Below, in pieces: positions 9,418 through 19,797 of a DNA stretch of 64,000 nt (its first letter is position 1; each line of letters starts with the position of its first letter). A program made the position numbers and the translations under genes. A model generated the notes under the pieces. That model made no database searches, was not told where the DNA came from, and saw only the letters and a list, made by a program, of their open reading frames with translations. The stretch comes from Alphaproteobacteria bacterium (GTDB taxonomy: Bacteria; Pseudomonadota; Alphaproteobacteria; Sphingomonadales; Sphingomonadaceae): contig VBAC01000001.1 of assembly GCA_005883305.1 (NCBI GenBank), forward strand, positions 1,984,001 to 2,048,000, read 5' to 3'.

Positions 9418-10608
9418 TTACTTCGTGATCGTTCCGACAACCCCTGCGCCGACGGTCCGGCCGCCTTCGCGGATCGCGAAGCGCAGGCCCATGTCCATGG
9501 CGATCGGGGCGATCAGCTTCACGCCGAGCGTGACGTTGTCGCCGGGCATGACCATCTCGGTGCCTTCCGGCAGGACCACTTCGCCCGTCACGTCGGTCGT
9601 GCGGAAGTAGAATTGCGGACGGTAGTTGGCGAAGAACGGCGTGTGACGGCCGCCCTCGTCCTTCGAGAGGACGTAAACCTCGGCCGAGAAATCGGTGTGC
9701 GGGGTGATCGAACCCGGCTTGGCCAGAACCTGGCCGCGCTCGACTTCCTCACGGCCGACGCCGCGGATCAGTGCGCCGATATTGTCGCCCGCCTGGCCCT
9801 GATCGAGCAGCTTGCGGAACATCTCGACGCCCGTGACCGTGGTCTTGCGTGTGTCCTTGATGCCGACGATCTCGACTTCCTCGCCGACCTTGACGATTCC
9901 GGTCTCGACGCGGCCGGTGACGACCGTGCCGCGGCCCGAGATCGAGAACACGTCCTCGATCGGCATCAGGAACGGCCGATCCAGCGGACGCTGCGGCATC
10001 GGGATCCACTCGTCGACGGCGGCCATCAGCTTCAGGATCGCCTGGCGGCCGGTCTCTTCGTTGGTGTCCTCGAGGGCGGCGAGCGCCGAGCCGGCGATGA
10101 TCGGAATGTTGTCGCCGTCGAAGTCGCGCTTGGAAAGCTCCTCGCGGATCTCCAGCTCGACCAGCTCGAGCAGCTCGGGATCGTCGACCTGGTCGACCTT
10201 GTTGAGGAAGACGACCATGGTCGGAACGCCGACCTGCTTGGCGAGCAGGATGTGCTCCTTGGTCTGCGGCATCGGGCCGTCGGCGGCCGACACGACCAGG
10301 ATCGCTCCGTCCATCTGGGCGGCGCCGGTGATCATGTTCTTCACATAATCGGCGTGGCCCGGGCAATCGACGTGCGCATAGTGGCGCGCTTCGGTCTCAT
10401 ACTCGACGTGAGCGGTCGAGATGGTGATTCCGCGCTCGCGCTCCTCGGGGGCCTTGTCGATATTGGCATAGTCGACATAGGTCGCGCCGCCGGTCTCGGC
10501 GAGCACCTTGGTGATCGCGGCCGTCAGAGACGTCTTGCCATGGTCGACGTGACCGATGGTGCCGATGTTCACGTGCGGCTTGTTGCGCTCGAACTTAGCT
10601 TTCGCCAT
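9418..10608 (-). CDS. tuf: Translation elongation factor Tu
   Basis: GTPase that delivers aminoacyl-tRNA to the ribosome. 396 aa, [19 protein letters not shown] to VGTITK. All G motifs are visible: GHVDHGKT (P-loop), [12 protein letters not shown]. Domain 2 and 3 signatures [13 protein letters not shown] and GMVMPGDNV-type segment are present. A strong ribosome-binding site (GGTAGGAAG) precedes the ATG. Second-from-last gene of the str group; the only tuf in the window. Confidence 0.99.
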   Translation of the reverse strand: MAKAKFERNKPHVNIGTIGHVDHGKTSLTAAITKVLAETGGATYVDYANIDKAPEERERGITISTAHVEYETEARHYAHVDCPGHADYVKNMITGAAQMDGAILVVSAADGPMPQTKEHILLAKQVGVPTMVVFLNKVDQVDDPELLELVELEIREELSKRDFDGDNIPIIAGSALAALEDTNEETGRQAILKLMAAVDEWIPMPQRPLDRPFLMPIEDVFSISGRGTVVTGRVETGIVKVGEEVEIVGIKDTRKTTVTGVEMFRKLLDQGQAGDNIGALIRGVGREEVERGQVLAKPGSITPHTDFSAEVYVLSKDEGGRHTPFFANYRPQFYFRTTDVTGEVVLPEGTEMVMPGDNVTLGVKLIAPIAMDMGLRFAIREGGRTVGAGVVGTITK

Positions 10609-10690
10609 TTTCTTCCTACCTTCTTATCAAACGAGATTTTCCGAGACGCTGCCGCCCGGTGCGGACGCGCCCATAACTGCAATTTCCGGC

Positions 10691-12766
<2,076 letters not shown>

Positions 12767-12808
12767 GACTTGTCTCCAGGGCCGAGCGTCCGGCCCGGCT
12801 TTAAATTG

Positions 12809-13279
12809 TTACCAGCGGTAGTGCGAGAAGGCGCGGTTGGCCTCGGCCATCCGGTGCGTGTCCTCGCGCTTCTTCACCGCGTTGCCGCGGTTCGAGGCGG
12901 CGTCCATCAGCTCGCCCGAGAGGCGGCCGGCCATGGTCTTCTCCGAGCGCGCGCGGGCGGCGGAGATGAGCCAGCGGATGGCGAGGGCCTGGGCGCGCTC
13001 GGTGCGCACCTCGACCGGGACCTGGTAGGTCGCGCCGCCGACTCGGCGGCTGCGGACCTCGATGCCCGGCTTGACGTTGTTCAGAGCGTCGTGGAAGATC
13101 CCGAGCGGGTCCTTCTTGGCGCGCTGCTCGATCGTCTCGAACGCGCCGTAGACGATTCCTTCGGCGGTGGATTTCTTGCCGTCGAGCATGATGTTGTTCA
13201 TGAACTTCGACAGGACGAGATCACCGAACTTCGGATCGGGGAGAATCTCGCGCTTCTCTGGGCGGCGGCGACGGGACAT
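12809..13279 (-). CDS. rpsG: 30S ribosomal protein S7
   Basis: Primary 16S 3'-domain binder at the E site; in E. coli it represses the str operon. 156 aa, [20 protein letters not shown] to FSHYRW. Conserved [15 protein letters not shown] block present. Preceded by a 94-base gap after rpsL containing a perfect hairpin. Confidence 0.98.
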   Translation of the reverse strand: MSRRRRPEKREILPDPKFGDLVLSKFMNNIMLDGKKSTAEGIVYGAFETIEQRAKKDPLGIFHDALNNVKPGIEVRSRRVGGATYQVPVEVRTERAQALAIRWLISAARARSEKTMAGRLSGELMDAASNRGNAVKKREDTHRMAEANRAFSHYRW

Positions 13280-13321
13280 TGAACGTTCCTTTCTCTTCAG
13301 CCTGGTCCGGGACCTGCGGAA

Positions 13322-13346
13322 CCCATCAAAATGCCATTTTGATGGG
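13322..13346. repeat. Perfect 12-bp hairpin between rpsL and rpsG
   Basis: CCCATCAAAATG and its exact complement CATTTTGATGGG with a single base between. It lies 43 bases upstream of the rpsG start in the transcript. Possible S7 autoregulatory structure by analogy with the E. coli rpsL-rpsG intergenic target, but the sequence itself only shows the hairpin. Confidence 0.55.
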
Positions 13347-13373
13347 AGCCCTGCCCGGGGCTTACTCGCTTGC

Positions 13374-13745
13374 TTATTTGGGGCGCTTGGCGCCGTATTT
13401 CGAACGGCTCTGGCGGCGGTCCTTCACACCCTGGGTGTCGAGCACGCCGCGAAGCACGTGATAGCGAACGCCCGGAAGGTCGCGCACACGGCCGCCGCGG
13501 ATCAGCACGACGCTGTGCTCCTGGAGGTTGTGGCCCTCGCCGGGAATGTAGCTGATCACCTCGCGCTGGTTGGTCAGGCGGACCTTGGCCACCTTGCGCA
13601 GAGCCGAGTTCGGCTTCTTCGGGGTCGTCGTATAGACTCGGGTGCAGACTCCGCGCTTTTGCGGGTTCTGCTCCATCGCAGGGACCTTGGACTTGGCCTT
13701 CTGCGGGTCGCGACCCTTGCGGATCAGCTGGTTGATCGTCGGCAT
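13374..13745 (-). CDS. rpsL: 30S ribosomal protein S12 (Arg at position 88)
   Basis: Decoding-centre protein, 123 aa, first gene of the str operon. [13 protein letters not shown] (Lys43 retained) and [17 protein letters not shown] are intact. The next motif reads [13 protein letters not shown]: residue 88 counting Met1 is Arg (CGC codon) where E. coli has Lys. Lys-to-Arg at this site is a known streptomycin-resistance substitution in E. coli and Mycobacterium. Here it looks native, perhaps lineage-wide in sphingomonads. Confidence 0.98.
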   Translation of the reverse strand: MPTINQLIRKGRDPQKAKSKVPAMEQNPQKRGVCTRVYTTTPKKPNSALRKVAKVRLTNQREVISYIPGEGHNLQEHSVVLIRGGRVRDLPGVRYHVLRGVLDTQGVKDRRQSRSKYGAKRPK

Positions 13746-13919
13746 TGGAACCCTTCACCTAAGTTACTCTACTGCAATGCAAAATGCGCAAGATTGCCGT
13801 GGCGGGCTTCTAACGGCCCCCCAGGCCCTTGCTTCCACATGCAGCAGTGTTCAGCTCAATAAACGCCCTGTCAGGCAGCGTCTGGCTTGTCAGCCACCAC
13901 CAGCCTCGGGGCGCGGCGG

Positions 13920-13948
13920 CCTATAACCGCGAGGGGGATATGGGTCAA
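13920..13948 (-). promoter_or_regulatory. Promoter of the str-S10-spc superoperon
   Basis: On the minus strand TTGACC (13943-13948), a 17-base spacer, then TATAGG (13920-13925). This is a close match to the alphaproteobacterial housekeeping consensus and points at rpsL, leaving a 5' leader of about 165 bases. The remainder of the 403-base gap 13746-14148 shows no gene; a clear promoter for the plus-strand gene at 14149 was not found. Confidence 0.7.
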
Positions 13949-14148
13949 CAGGGCGCGTTTGTGAATACCCCGAGGGCCAGGTTCGCCGACTCTTGCTCGC
14001 ATCGACGTGCCCATCCCGCGCCTTAAATCGGGGAATCGGCGCACTGATCCCCGGCGATTGTTTGAAAGTCATCCCCAGGTGATTGAACTATCGCGTCCGC
14101 ACAATTCTAGTTACATTCGTTACGTCAAAGCAACAAACGGAGAGGGCC

Positions 14149-16653
14149 ATGGCCAATTGCAGCATGGCTATCCTGGCGGTCGGCGGCGTTGATCAGAGTG
14201 TTTCGCCCCATGAGTGCCGGATGATCGTCACGGTTTTCGGAACACTTTCCTTCGATGAAGTCTCCCCGTGTGGCGAAGTCGGGGTAACGGTCAGTTGCCC
14301 TTGCAACGGGGCGAACTGCCACAGCACCTGCACCGTAAACAAGAACGGCGTGCTGACCGGCAGCAATGTCGTTTCGGGTTATCTGATCAATCACGAATGG
14401 CAGATTTCCATGGAAATGGGCTGTTGCTGCAATGAGACCGTGGACGTCGTCGCGTCCTGCCCGTCATGCGGGTGCCAAGACCAGCGTTCGCTTCCGATTC
14501 AATGCAACGACCCTTGCTGCCCGCAGGTCGCGTGGAGCGTCAGCTATGGCCCGTGCGACCCGAACTTCATGGTGCCGACGACCTTCACGATCAACCTGGC
14601 GGCCGGTGCCTTTTCGGATTGCGTCGTGGTCGGGAGGATCGTCTACGGCAACGGCGCGCAAAGTGTGCCCCACACGTTCGTTGGGACGAGCTCCTTCACA
14701 TTCCCGGCGCACAATTACACGCCGGGAACGCATATCGCCCACTTCGTGATCGACGAACCCAGGTGCATGTTCGTCAGCCTGCCTATCACCGCGCCGTGCA
14801 ACAAGCAGAATTGCTGCCCCGCAATCACGACCAGCGCTGAATATGGGGACTGCGACAGCGACGGCAGGGCCACTGTCATCCTGACCACGACGGTCAGCCT
14901 TGCGGCGGTCTGTCAGCCCGTTCGGGTACGGATGGATTTCAACGACAGCGGTCCGCTCGGCGGCTTCCAGACCTTCGCCGCGCCCGGCGGGGCCTTCATC
15001 GAACACCGGACCTACGCCGCCGGCCAGCACACCGTCTATGTCCTCGTCGACAGCCCCCAGGGTTGCGTGGCGACGCCCTTCAATTTTGAGGTGATCTGCC
15101 CCGACCCTGACTGCTGCCCGATCCTCGAGCCGAGCGTGACCCTTGGCGCGTGCGACAGTGACGGCCTGGTGCCCGCGACGCTCAAGGTCGATTATGTCGT
15201 TCCCGACGGATGCGCGCCCGCCGATGTGGTGGTGATCTATGGCAATGGCGGCCAGGGCGCGGTGCACACGCTGAGCGGGAACGGCACCTTCACCGAACCG
15301 CCGCACCTCTATGCGCCCGGCAATCATACCGCCGAAGTCAAGGTGATCACGCCGCCGGGGTGCGAGTCCGAGGAGCTCGCAATTCACGCGCAATGCCCGC
15401 CCCCGCCCTGCTGCCCGAAGATCAGCACCGCGGTGAGCTATGGCCCGTGCGACGCCTCCGGGATCGCGGACGTCACGATCACCACCACCGTCACGCCCGC
15501 CGCCGATCCGAACTGCCCGGTCCCCGAGGTCCAATATGATTTCGGCGGCGGCCATCTGGGGCAGCTCCACACCGGCGCCGGAACCTTCCAGGAGACGTTG
15601 CCCTACGCCGGCGGCCCGCATGTCGCGATGCTCAACATCCTCTCGCCACCCGGGTGCGGAAAGATGCCCGTCAACATCAAGGTGAAATGCCCCGATTGCT
15701 GTCCCGACGTGACGATCACGCCGTGCATCCGGGACTGCGTGGACGGGCCCGAGCGCACGGTCGAATTCGAGATCAGCGTCACGCCCAAGCCCGCGCCCTG
15801 CCCGGCCAAGCCGATCACCTTCCGGATGGATTTCGGCGACGGCAACACGGGCCAGCAGGTCACCATCCCCATGGGCGGAGGATCCTACAGCTACAAGGAA
15901 TCCAACACCTACACCGGCCAGCACGCGAAGCAGGGCACCACCGCCACGCTCAACGTCCTGGCGCCGTCCGAATGCGCGGGCAGCTATGGCGAGGCGGAAA
16001 TTCCGTCCTGCTGCAAGAAGACGCGGGCGCGCTGGTGCAAGAACCTCTTCACCGCCATGTCATGGACGCTGACGATGGCGGTGCTGTTCCTGCTCTTCTA
16101 CCTCGGCAGCAGCACGCCGCCGGGATGCACAGTCGCCTGCCTGCCCTTCATCATACCGGTGTTCGTCCAATACTCCTTCTACGTCTTCGGGATCGCCGGG
16201 CTGGCGATGTTAAGCCTCTACCTCATCTTTTGCACCAAATGCGCGTGCGGCTGGCTCTTGCGGCTCGGATGGCGCGTGCTGTCCGGTGCGGGGCTGCTCT
16301 ATGCCATCTGGGCCAAATGCGCTTATCAGTGGGTGAGCGTGCTGATCGGTGCACTGCTCGTCATTCTCGCCTATCTCCTGCTCAGGGCATGGAAGAAGAA
16401 ATGCTGCGTGTCGGACTGCCGCTTCAGGGGCGAGATCGTGCTCTGGATCGACGTGACCGTGCTGGTCTTCGTCGGCCTGTTGCTCGGCATCAACATCAAC
16501 TCGAGTGGCATCGGCGCGACCTCGGGTTGTCTGTTCTCCCTGTTCAGTTTCGTGATCTTCGGCATCACGATCGATATCAGCCTTTACACGGTCGTGCTCG
16601 CGGTGATGGCGGTATATACGGCGAACTTCTTCAAGGACTGCCTGAAGCTATGA
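14149..16653 (+). CDS. Six-cysteine PKD-like repeat protein with polytopic membrane C-terminus, function unknown
   Basis: 834 aa from ATG 14149, chosen because GGAGAGG precedes it; earlier in-frame codons lack a site. Residues 1-122 are Cys-rich (14 Cys). Five modules follow, each opening with CCP, at residues 123, 222, 322, 421 and 517, ending at CC 621 (periods 99, 100, 99, 96, 104). Each module has exactly six cysteines: CC, a GxCD-type Cys, a central Cys, a PxGC-type Cys and a last Cys before the next CC. The interior resembles a PKD/Ig fold (RMDFGDGNTG, YAPGNHTAEV). From ~630 on there are about six hydrophobic membrane segments with further Cys (TKCACG, KKKCCVSDCRF). No N-terminal signal peptide is seen. 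I do not recognise the family. It overlaps the next gene by ATGA. Confidence 0.85.
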   Translation: MANCSMAILAVGGVDQSVSPHECRMIVTVFGTLSFDEVSPCGEVGVTVSCPCNGANCHSTCTVNKNGVLTGSNVVSGYLINHEWQISMEMGCCCNETVDVVASCPSCGCQDQRSLPIQCNDPCCPQVAWSVSYGPCDPNFMVPTTFTINLAAGAFSDCVVVGRIVYGNGAQSVPHTFVGTSSFTFPAHNYTPGTHIAHFVIDEPRCMFVSLPITAPCNKQNCCPAITTSAEYGDCDSDGRATVILTTTVSLAAVCQPVRVRMDFNDSGPLGGFQTFAAPGGAFIEHRTYAAGQHTVYVLVDSPQGCVATPFNFEVICPDPDCCPILEPSVTLGACDSDGLVPATLKVDYVVPDGCAPADVVVIYGNGGQGAVHTLSGNGTFTEPPHLYAPGNHTAEVKVITPPGCESEELAIHAQCPPPPCCPKISTAVSYGPCDASGIADVTITTTVTPAADPNCPVPEVQYDFGGGHLGQLHTGAGTFQETLPYAGGPHVAMLNILSPPGCGKMPVNIKVKCPDCCPDVTITPCIRDCVDGPERTVEFEISVTPKPAPCPAKPITFRMDFGDGNTGQQVTIPMGGGSYSYKESNTYTGQHAKQGTTATLNVLAPSECAGSYGEAEIPSCCKKTRARWCKNLFTAMSWTLTMAVLFLLFYLGSSTPPGCTVACLPFIIPVFVQYSFYVFGIAGLAMLSLYLIFCTKCACGWLLRLGWRVLSGAGLLYAIWAKCAYQWVSVLIGALLVILAYLLLRAWKKKCCVSDCRFRGEIVLWIDVTVLVFVGLLLGININSSGIGATSGCLFSLFSFVIFGITIDISLYTVVLAVMAVYTANFFKDCLKL

Positions 16654-16937
16654 GGCCGGGCTTCGACAGGGTCGGAACCTGTCCGATCTGCTTCGGCCTG
16701 TGCGCCACTTGGTTCGTGCTCGGCCTGCTCGTCTATGGGCTGGGTACGACAATCCCCCTGTTCCCGCTCGCCATGGCGGGACTGGCGGGGACAGTCATGT
16801 TCGGCGTCCTCGTCCTTGTTCACGGCGTCTTCTATCTGATCCGACGAAAGCCGACCCCGGGGCCTCCCGGACCGCGGCTGAGCGCTGGGGGCGTGCAGCC
16901 TGCCCCGCCCGCCCGTCGGCGCTGCTGCGGGCAATAG
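16650..16937 (+). CDS. Small Cys-containing membrane protein coupled to the repeat protein
   Basis: 95 aa; its ATG (16650) overlaps the upstream stop as ATGA, strong evidence of translational coupling. It starts MRPGFDRVGTCPICFGLCAT, a CxxCxxxC cluster, then two membrane segments (WFVLGLLVYGLGTTIPLF and MAGLAGTVMFGVLVLVHGVF). The short cytosolic-looking Pro-rich tail ends RRRCCGQ. Probable partner of the preceding membrane protein. No family recognised. Confidence 0.75.
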   Translation: MRPGFDRVGTCPICFGLCATWFVLGLLVYGLGTTIPLFPLAMAGLAGTVMFGVLVLVHGVFYLIRRKPTPGPPGPRLSAGGVQPAPPARRRCCGQ

Positions 16938-17145
16938 GGGTCCATCTGCGCGAGGGGAGGATTGCTAATCGAGCGGGGCTTCGGTTCTGCTTTCGAGGCA
17001 AACGGGCCTGGGGCCGGGATCGGCGGGGATGGCGGCGGCGCTTGCGGTCGTCCGCCATTCGCTTTCCCCTCCGGCCGCAAAGTTGGGACGTGGGCGCGCC
17101 GGGGCAAGGGCGGGACGGCCCGCTTGAGGCTGCCCCGCCCCTCGT

Positions 17146-17907
17146 TCAACCGGCCCGCGCCTTCCCCGCCTCCTGGATGAAGCGCCACACGTCCGTCGAG
17201 AAAGGCGGCTTCTGCTCGCCCTTCCATTCGTCCATGCGGTCGTAGAGCTTGGTCGCTCCGGCCATCATCTCCGGCGTGGCCACCGACGTGAACGGGGCGA
17301 GCAACGCCTGCCATTCGCCGAGCAGCGCCTGCGCCTCGTCGCTCGCCGGATCGAGTGGAAGCGCCGCCTCGATTCGCGCCGAAAGCTCGGCCCATTGGCG
17401 GCTATAGGCTTCCTGGTCGAAGTCGCCGGGCACGGCGCTCATCCGCTCGGACCAGCGCGCTTTCTCCTCGGGCGTGAAGTAGCGGTCGGTGACCGCCTTC
17501 CAGTTTTCGGGCTCCATGATCGATTCTCCTTGGCGTATCAGCGAGCAGAAGGTCGCGACATCGACGGGCTCGCCGCGGCCGATGCGTGACTTGACGGAAA
17601 CGAGCAGCGCCCTGGCCTCGGCGATCTCCGCGCGGCGCGCCTCGAGCGCTTCGAGCTGGGCGTCGATGAGGCGGGCGAGGTCCAGCGGGCCGCGCGCGGT
17701 CAGGCGCTCGATCTGGGCCAGCGTCAGCCCGGCCCGCTTCAGGGCGACGATCTGGTTGATCCGCTCCAGCGAAGCGGCGCCGTAGAGCCGCTGGCCGCTG
17801 TTGGTGCGGAGCGGCGCGACCAGCCCCCGCGCCTCGTAGAAGCGCAATGCGCGCGAGGTCAGCCCGGTCAGCCGCACCACCTGCCTGATGTCGATCGCAT
17901 CGTCCAT
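17146..17907 (-). CDS. MerR-family regulator, TipA-like
   Basis: 253 aa from ATG 17905-17907 (MDDAIDIRQVVRLTGLTSRA). Residues ~5-75 form the MerR winged helix (LTSRALRFYEARGLVAPLRT) followed by a coiled coil (LARLIDAQLEALEARRAEIA). The C-terminal half (EPENWKAVTDRYFTPEEKARW onward) resembles the TipAS drug-binding domain. Such regulators activate efflux or resistance genes on ligand binding. Upstream in-frame residues were left out because they cross the operator. No target gene is obvious nearby, so autoregulation is the safest inference. Confidence 0.85.
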   Translation of the reverse strand: MDDAIDIRQVVRLTGLTSRALRFYEARGLVAPLRTNSGQRLYGAASLERINQIVALKRAGLTLAQIERLTARGPLDLARLIDAQLEALEARRAEIAEARALLVSVKSRIGRGEPVDVATFCSLIRQGESIMEPENWKAVTDRYFTPEEKARWSERMSAVPGDFDQEAYSRQWAELSARIEAALPLDPASDEAQALLGEWQALLAPFTSVATPEMMAGATKLYDRMDEWKGEQKPPFSTDVWRFIQEAGKARAG

Positions 17908-17924
17908 GACGCGCGTCGTAGCAC

Positions 17925-17939
17925 TTGACGTTGCGTCAA
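17925..17939 (-). promoter_or_regulatory. MerR-type operator/promoter of the regulator gene
   Basis: Perfect dyad TTGACG-TTG-CGTCAA lies 18 bases upstream of the regulator ATG. On the minus strand TTGAAG precedes it and TACGAC follows, with a 19-base spacer containing the whole dyad. A long spacer filled by a palindrome is the MerR-family arrangement, so autoregulation is likely. Confidence 0.6.
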
Positions 17940-18034
17940 CTTCAAGCGGGAAATTGGCGAGCCTGACAAGCGCGATCATGTTCGAGCGTGCCGCCGGCAT
18001 TGTCCGCCGCCGCCCGCAATGTCATGCTCCGCCA

Positions 18035-18982
18035 ATGATGCCCAAGACCGGTTTCGAACCCCTGATGCGGTTGGTGTGCGAGCAGTGGTGCCTCGGCCAG
18101 TCCATCGATAGCGGCGGCAACGCATCGGACGTGAGGCGCTTCATTCCCAAGAGCGGCCAGGTCACCGCCGATCAGTTCGTGGAATGGGTCTTCCGCGCAT
18201 CGGGAAACGACGCCCGGGAGGATTCGGCGATGTGGCAGCGGGCCAAAGCGGAGATTCGGGCGGCCTTCGTTCGCTGCATGGGCGGCGAGACCGTCGATGC
18301 CGGCGCCCTTCGCTGGCCCGGCGGCCCCGATCGTCGCTTTCTGCCGCTTCCCGACCCGGAGGCTTTCGCGCGCAAGCTGACGCAGGACGAGCTGAAAGCC
18401 CATGGAGAGCGATATGGCGAAGGGTCTCGTGAACGGATCCTCGTCCGGCGCGAGCTCGACCGACGCAGGAGGCGGCTACCGTGGGCCGGTCTGGTCGGGA
18501 TCGTTGCGCCTTTGGTTTTGGTCTCCGCCTATCTGGTCTTCGTGCGCGGTCCGTTGCCGGGGCCAGCCGGGCTGCCCGACCAACCGACCCTTTGCCAACT
18601 CGCGGAGCACCGCTCGGACTATGCCGGCCGAACGCTCATGATCGAAGGCTATTTTCTGGCCAGCCAGCATGGCAGCAGCGTCGGTGATCCGCGCTGCGGC
18701 TACGGCATAGGGGTGACATGGCGCGGGGGCCGGACCCCCGGCCTGCGCCGGCTCGGGGATCTGGGCGAGCGGTTTCGGAGCGAGGGCATGATGATCCTGG
18801 TCCGCGTCACGGGCGAAGCGAAGCAGGACCGATCCGCCAGCCTGGGCGGAGAGCAACCCTGGCTTCTCGACCTTTCCGATGCCCCGATATTGCGCGCGCA
18901 ACCGATCGCCGAGGCCGACGAGGAGCGCTATTTGTCCTGGCTTGAGGGACCGAGCCCATCACCGTTCCAACCAAGCCGGTAA
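18035..18982 (+). CDS. Single-pass membrane protein of unknown function
   Basis: 315 aa if ATG 18035 is used (MMPKTGFEPLMRLVCEQWCL); the frame is open further upstream but that part crosses the MerR gene start, so the start is uncertain. An N-terminal soluble region (~150 residues) ends in an Arg-rich stop (RRELDRRRRRLPW), then one membrane helix (AGLVGIVAPLVLVSAYLVFV). The C-terminal part starts PTLCQLAEHRSDYAGRTLMI and could be a small beta-barrel domain in the periplasm. No family recognised. Converges on the sulfotransferase gene. Confidence 0.6.
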   Translation: MMPKTGFEPLMRLVCEQWCLGQSIDSGGNASDVRRFIPKSGQVTADQFVEWVFRASGNDAREDSAMWQRAKAEIRAAFVRCMGGETVDAGALRWPGGPDRRFLPLPDPEAFARKLTQDELKAHGERYGEGSRERILVRRELDRRRRRLPWAGLVGIVAPLVLVSAYLVFVRGPLPGPAGLPDQPTLCQLAEHRSDYAGRTLMIEGYFLASQHGSSVGDPRCGYGIGVTWRGGRTPGLRRLGDLGERFRSEGMMILVRVTGEAKQDRSASLGGEQPWLLDLSDAPILRAQPIAEADEERYLSWLEGPSPSPFQPSR

Positions 18983-19000
18983 GCGGCCCATTTGGGCCTC

Positions 19001-19741
19001 TCAATCGAGGGCGGCCGGCTCAAGACGGTGACGCACCAGCCGCTCGTAATAGGGTCGGCAGCGGTCGGCGAGCCGCGCCGCCTCGCTCTCCAGCACCGGC
19101 AAGGGCTCGGGCGGGCCGAAGCCGGTCGAAGCCTCGACCGCCTGGTACCAGTGCGGCGCCCACACGCCGTCGCTGGCGCGGCGGCCGGCGGGCCAGCGGA
19201 GCATTGCCGAGTCCCATGGGATGCCGAGCGCGGCGCAGAGGGCGGTGAGCGTGCCTTGCGGGTCGGCCAGCACGTCGTTGGCGTCCACCACCGGCGGCGG
19301 CTTCCCCAGCCGGTCCGCCTCGCGCTCGAAGAACTCCGCCTGGCGGGCGAGGCCGAAATCCTCGAACCGCGCCGCCTCGCGCTTGCGCAGGTAGGAGGCG
19401 ATCATCAGCTCCGGCGCGCGGATGAGGAAGGCGTGGGTGAAGCCGGCCGCGAAATCCTCATAACCCACGGGACCGACCATGTGGTGCCACATATGCTTCT
19501 GGTACCAGACCCGGCGGCCGTCCGGCACGGGCCCCGCTAAGGAGCGCGCGACGCTCGCCCAGTCGCAGTCCATCGCGGCGATCACCTCGGCCGCCATCGG
19601 ATGCGGCGCGCCGCTGGCCTTGAGGAAGGCGCCGTAATAGGGCTCGTCGGAGACGAACGTGTCGGCGCGGTTGCCGAAGCTTCGCATCATCGCCGTCGAA
19701 AGGTTGCGCGGCCCGGACCACATGGCGATGCGCACGGTCAT
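19001..19741 (-). CDS. Sulfotransferase-like protein paired with an aminotransferase
   Basis: 246 aa from ATG 19739-19741 (MTVRIAMWSGPRNLSTAMMR). The N-terminal WSGPRNLSTAMMRSFG is the expected PAPS 5'-phosphosulfate loop of the sulfotransferase fold; a second conserved region is HAFLIRAPELMIASYL. It lies directly downstream of a class IV aminotransferase, an arrangement I recall in several alphaproteobacteria. The substrate is unknown. The start lies 15 bases beyond a 42-base palindrome that could attenuate its expression. Confidence 0.75.
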   Translation of the reverse strand: MTVRIAMWSGPRNLSTAMMRSFGNRADTFVSDEPYYGAFLKASGAPHPMAAEVIAAMDCDWASVARSLAGPVPDGRRVWYQKHMWHHMVGPVGYEDFAAGFTHAFLIRAPELMIASYLRKREAARFEDFGLARQAEFFEREADRLGKPPPVVDANDVLADPQGTLTALCAALGIPWDSAMLRWPAGRRASDGVWAPHWYQAVEASTGFGPPEPLPVLESEAARLADRCRPYYERLVRHRLEPAALD

Positions 19742-19755
19742 GACCGGCACGGCCA

Positions 19756-19797
19756 GGATAGATGGGGACAGTTACTAGTAACTGTCCCCATCTATCC
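19756..19797. repeat. 42-base perfect palindrome containing a REP core
   Basis: Symmetrical about 19776/19777: arm GGATAGATGGGGACAGTTAC and its complement with no mismatch across 42 bases. The inner 26 bases (19764-19789) are the same REP found at 35362, 35411, 36043 and 37994. It supplies the last codons and the TAG stop (19775-19777) of the aminotransferase gene and lies just upstream of the sulfotransferase start. Confidence 0.95.

Noticed and set aside
14083-14148. A promoter TTGAAC ... TCTAGT and an upstream in-frame start for the cysteine-rich gene
   Set aside because: The -10 match is poor and the upstream start lacks a ribosome site, while GGAGAGG precedes ATG 14149.
15654-16937. A 427-codon frame overlapping the cysteine-rich gene
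   Set aside because: Only its tail from 16650 (MRPGFDRV) has an own start by ATGA overlap and membrane helices; the rest is a shadow of the larger gene.
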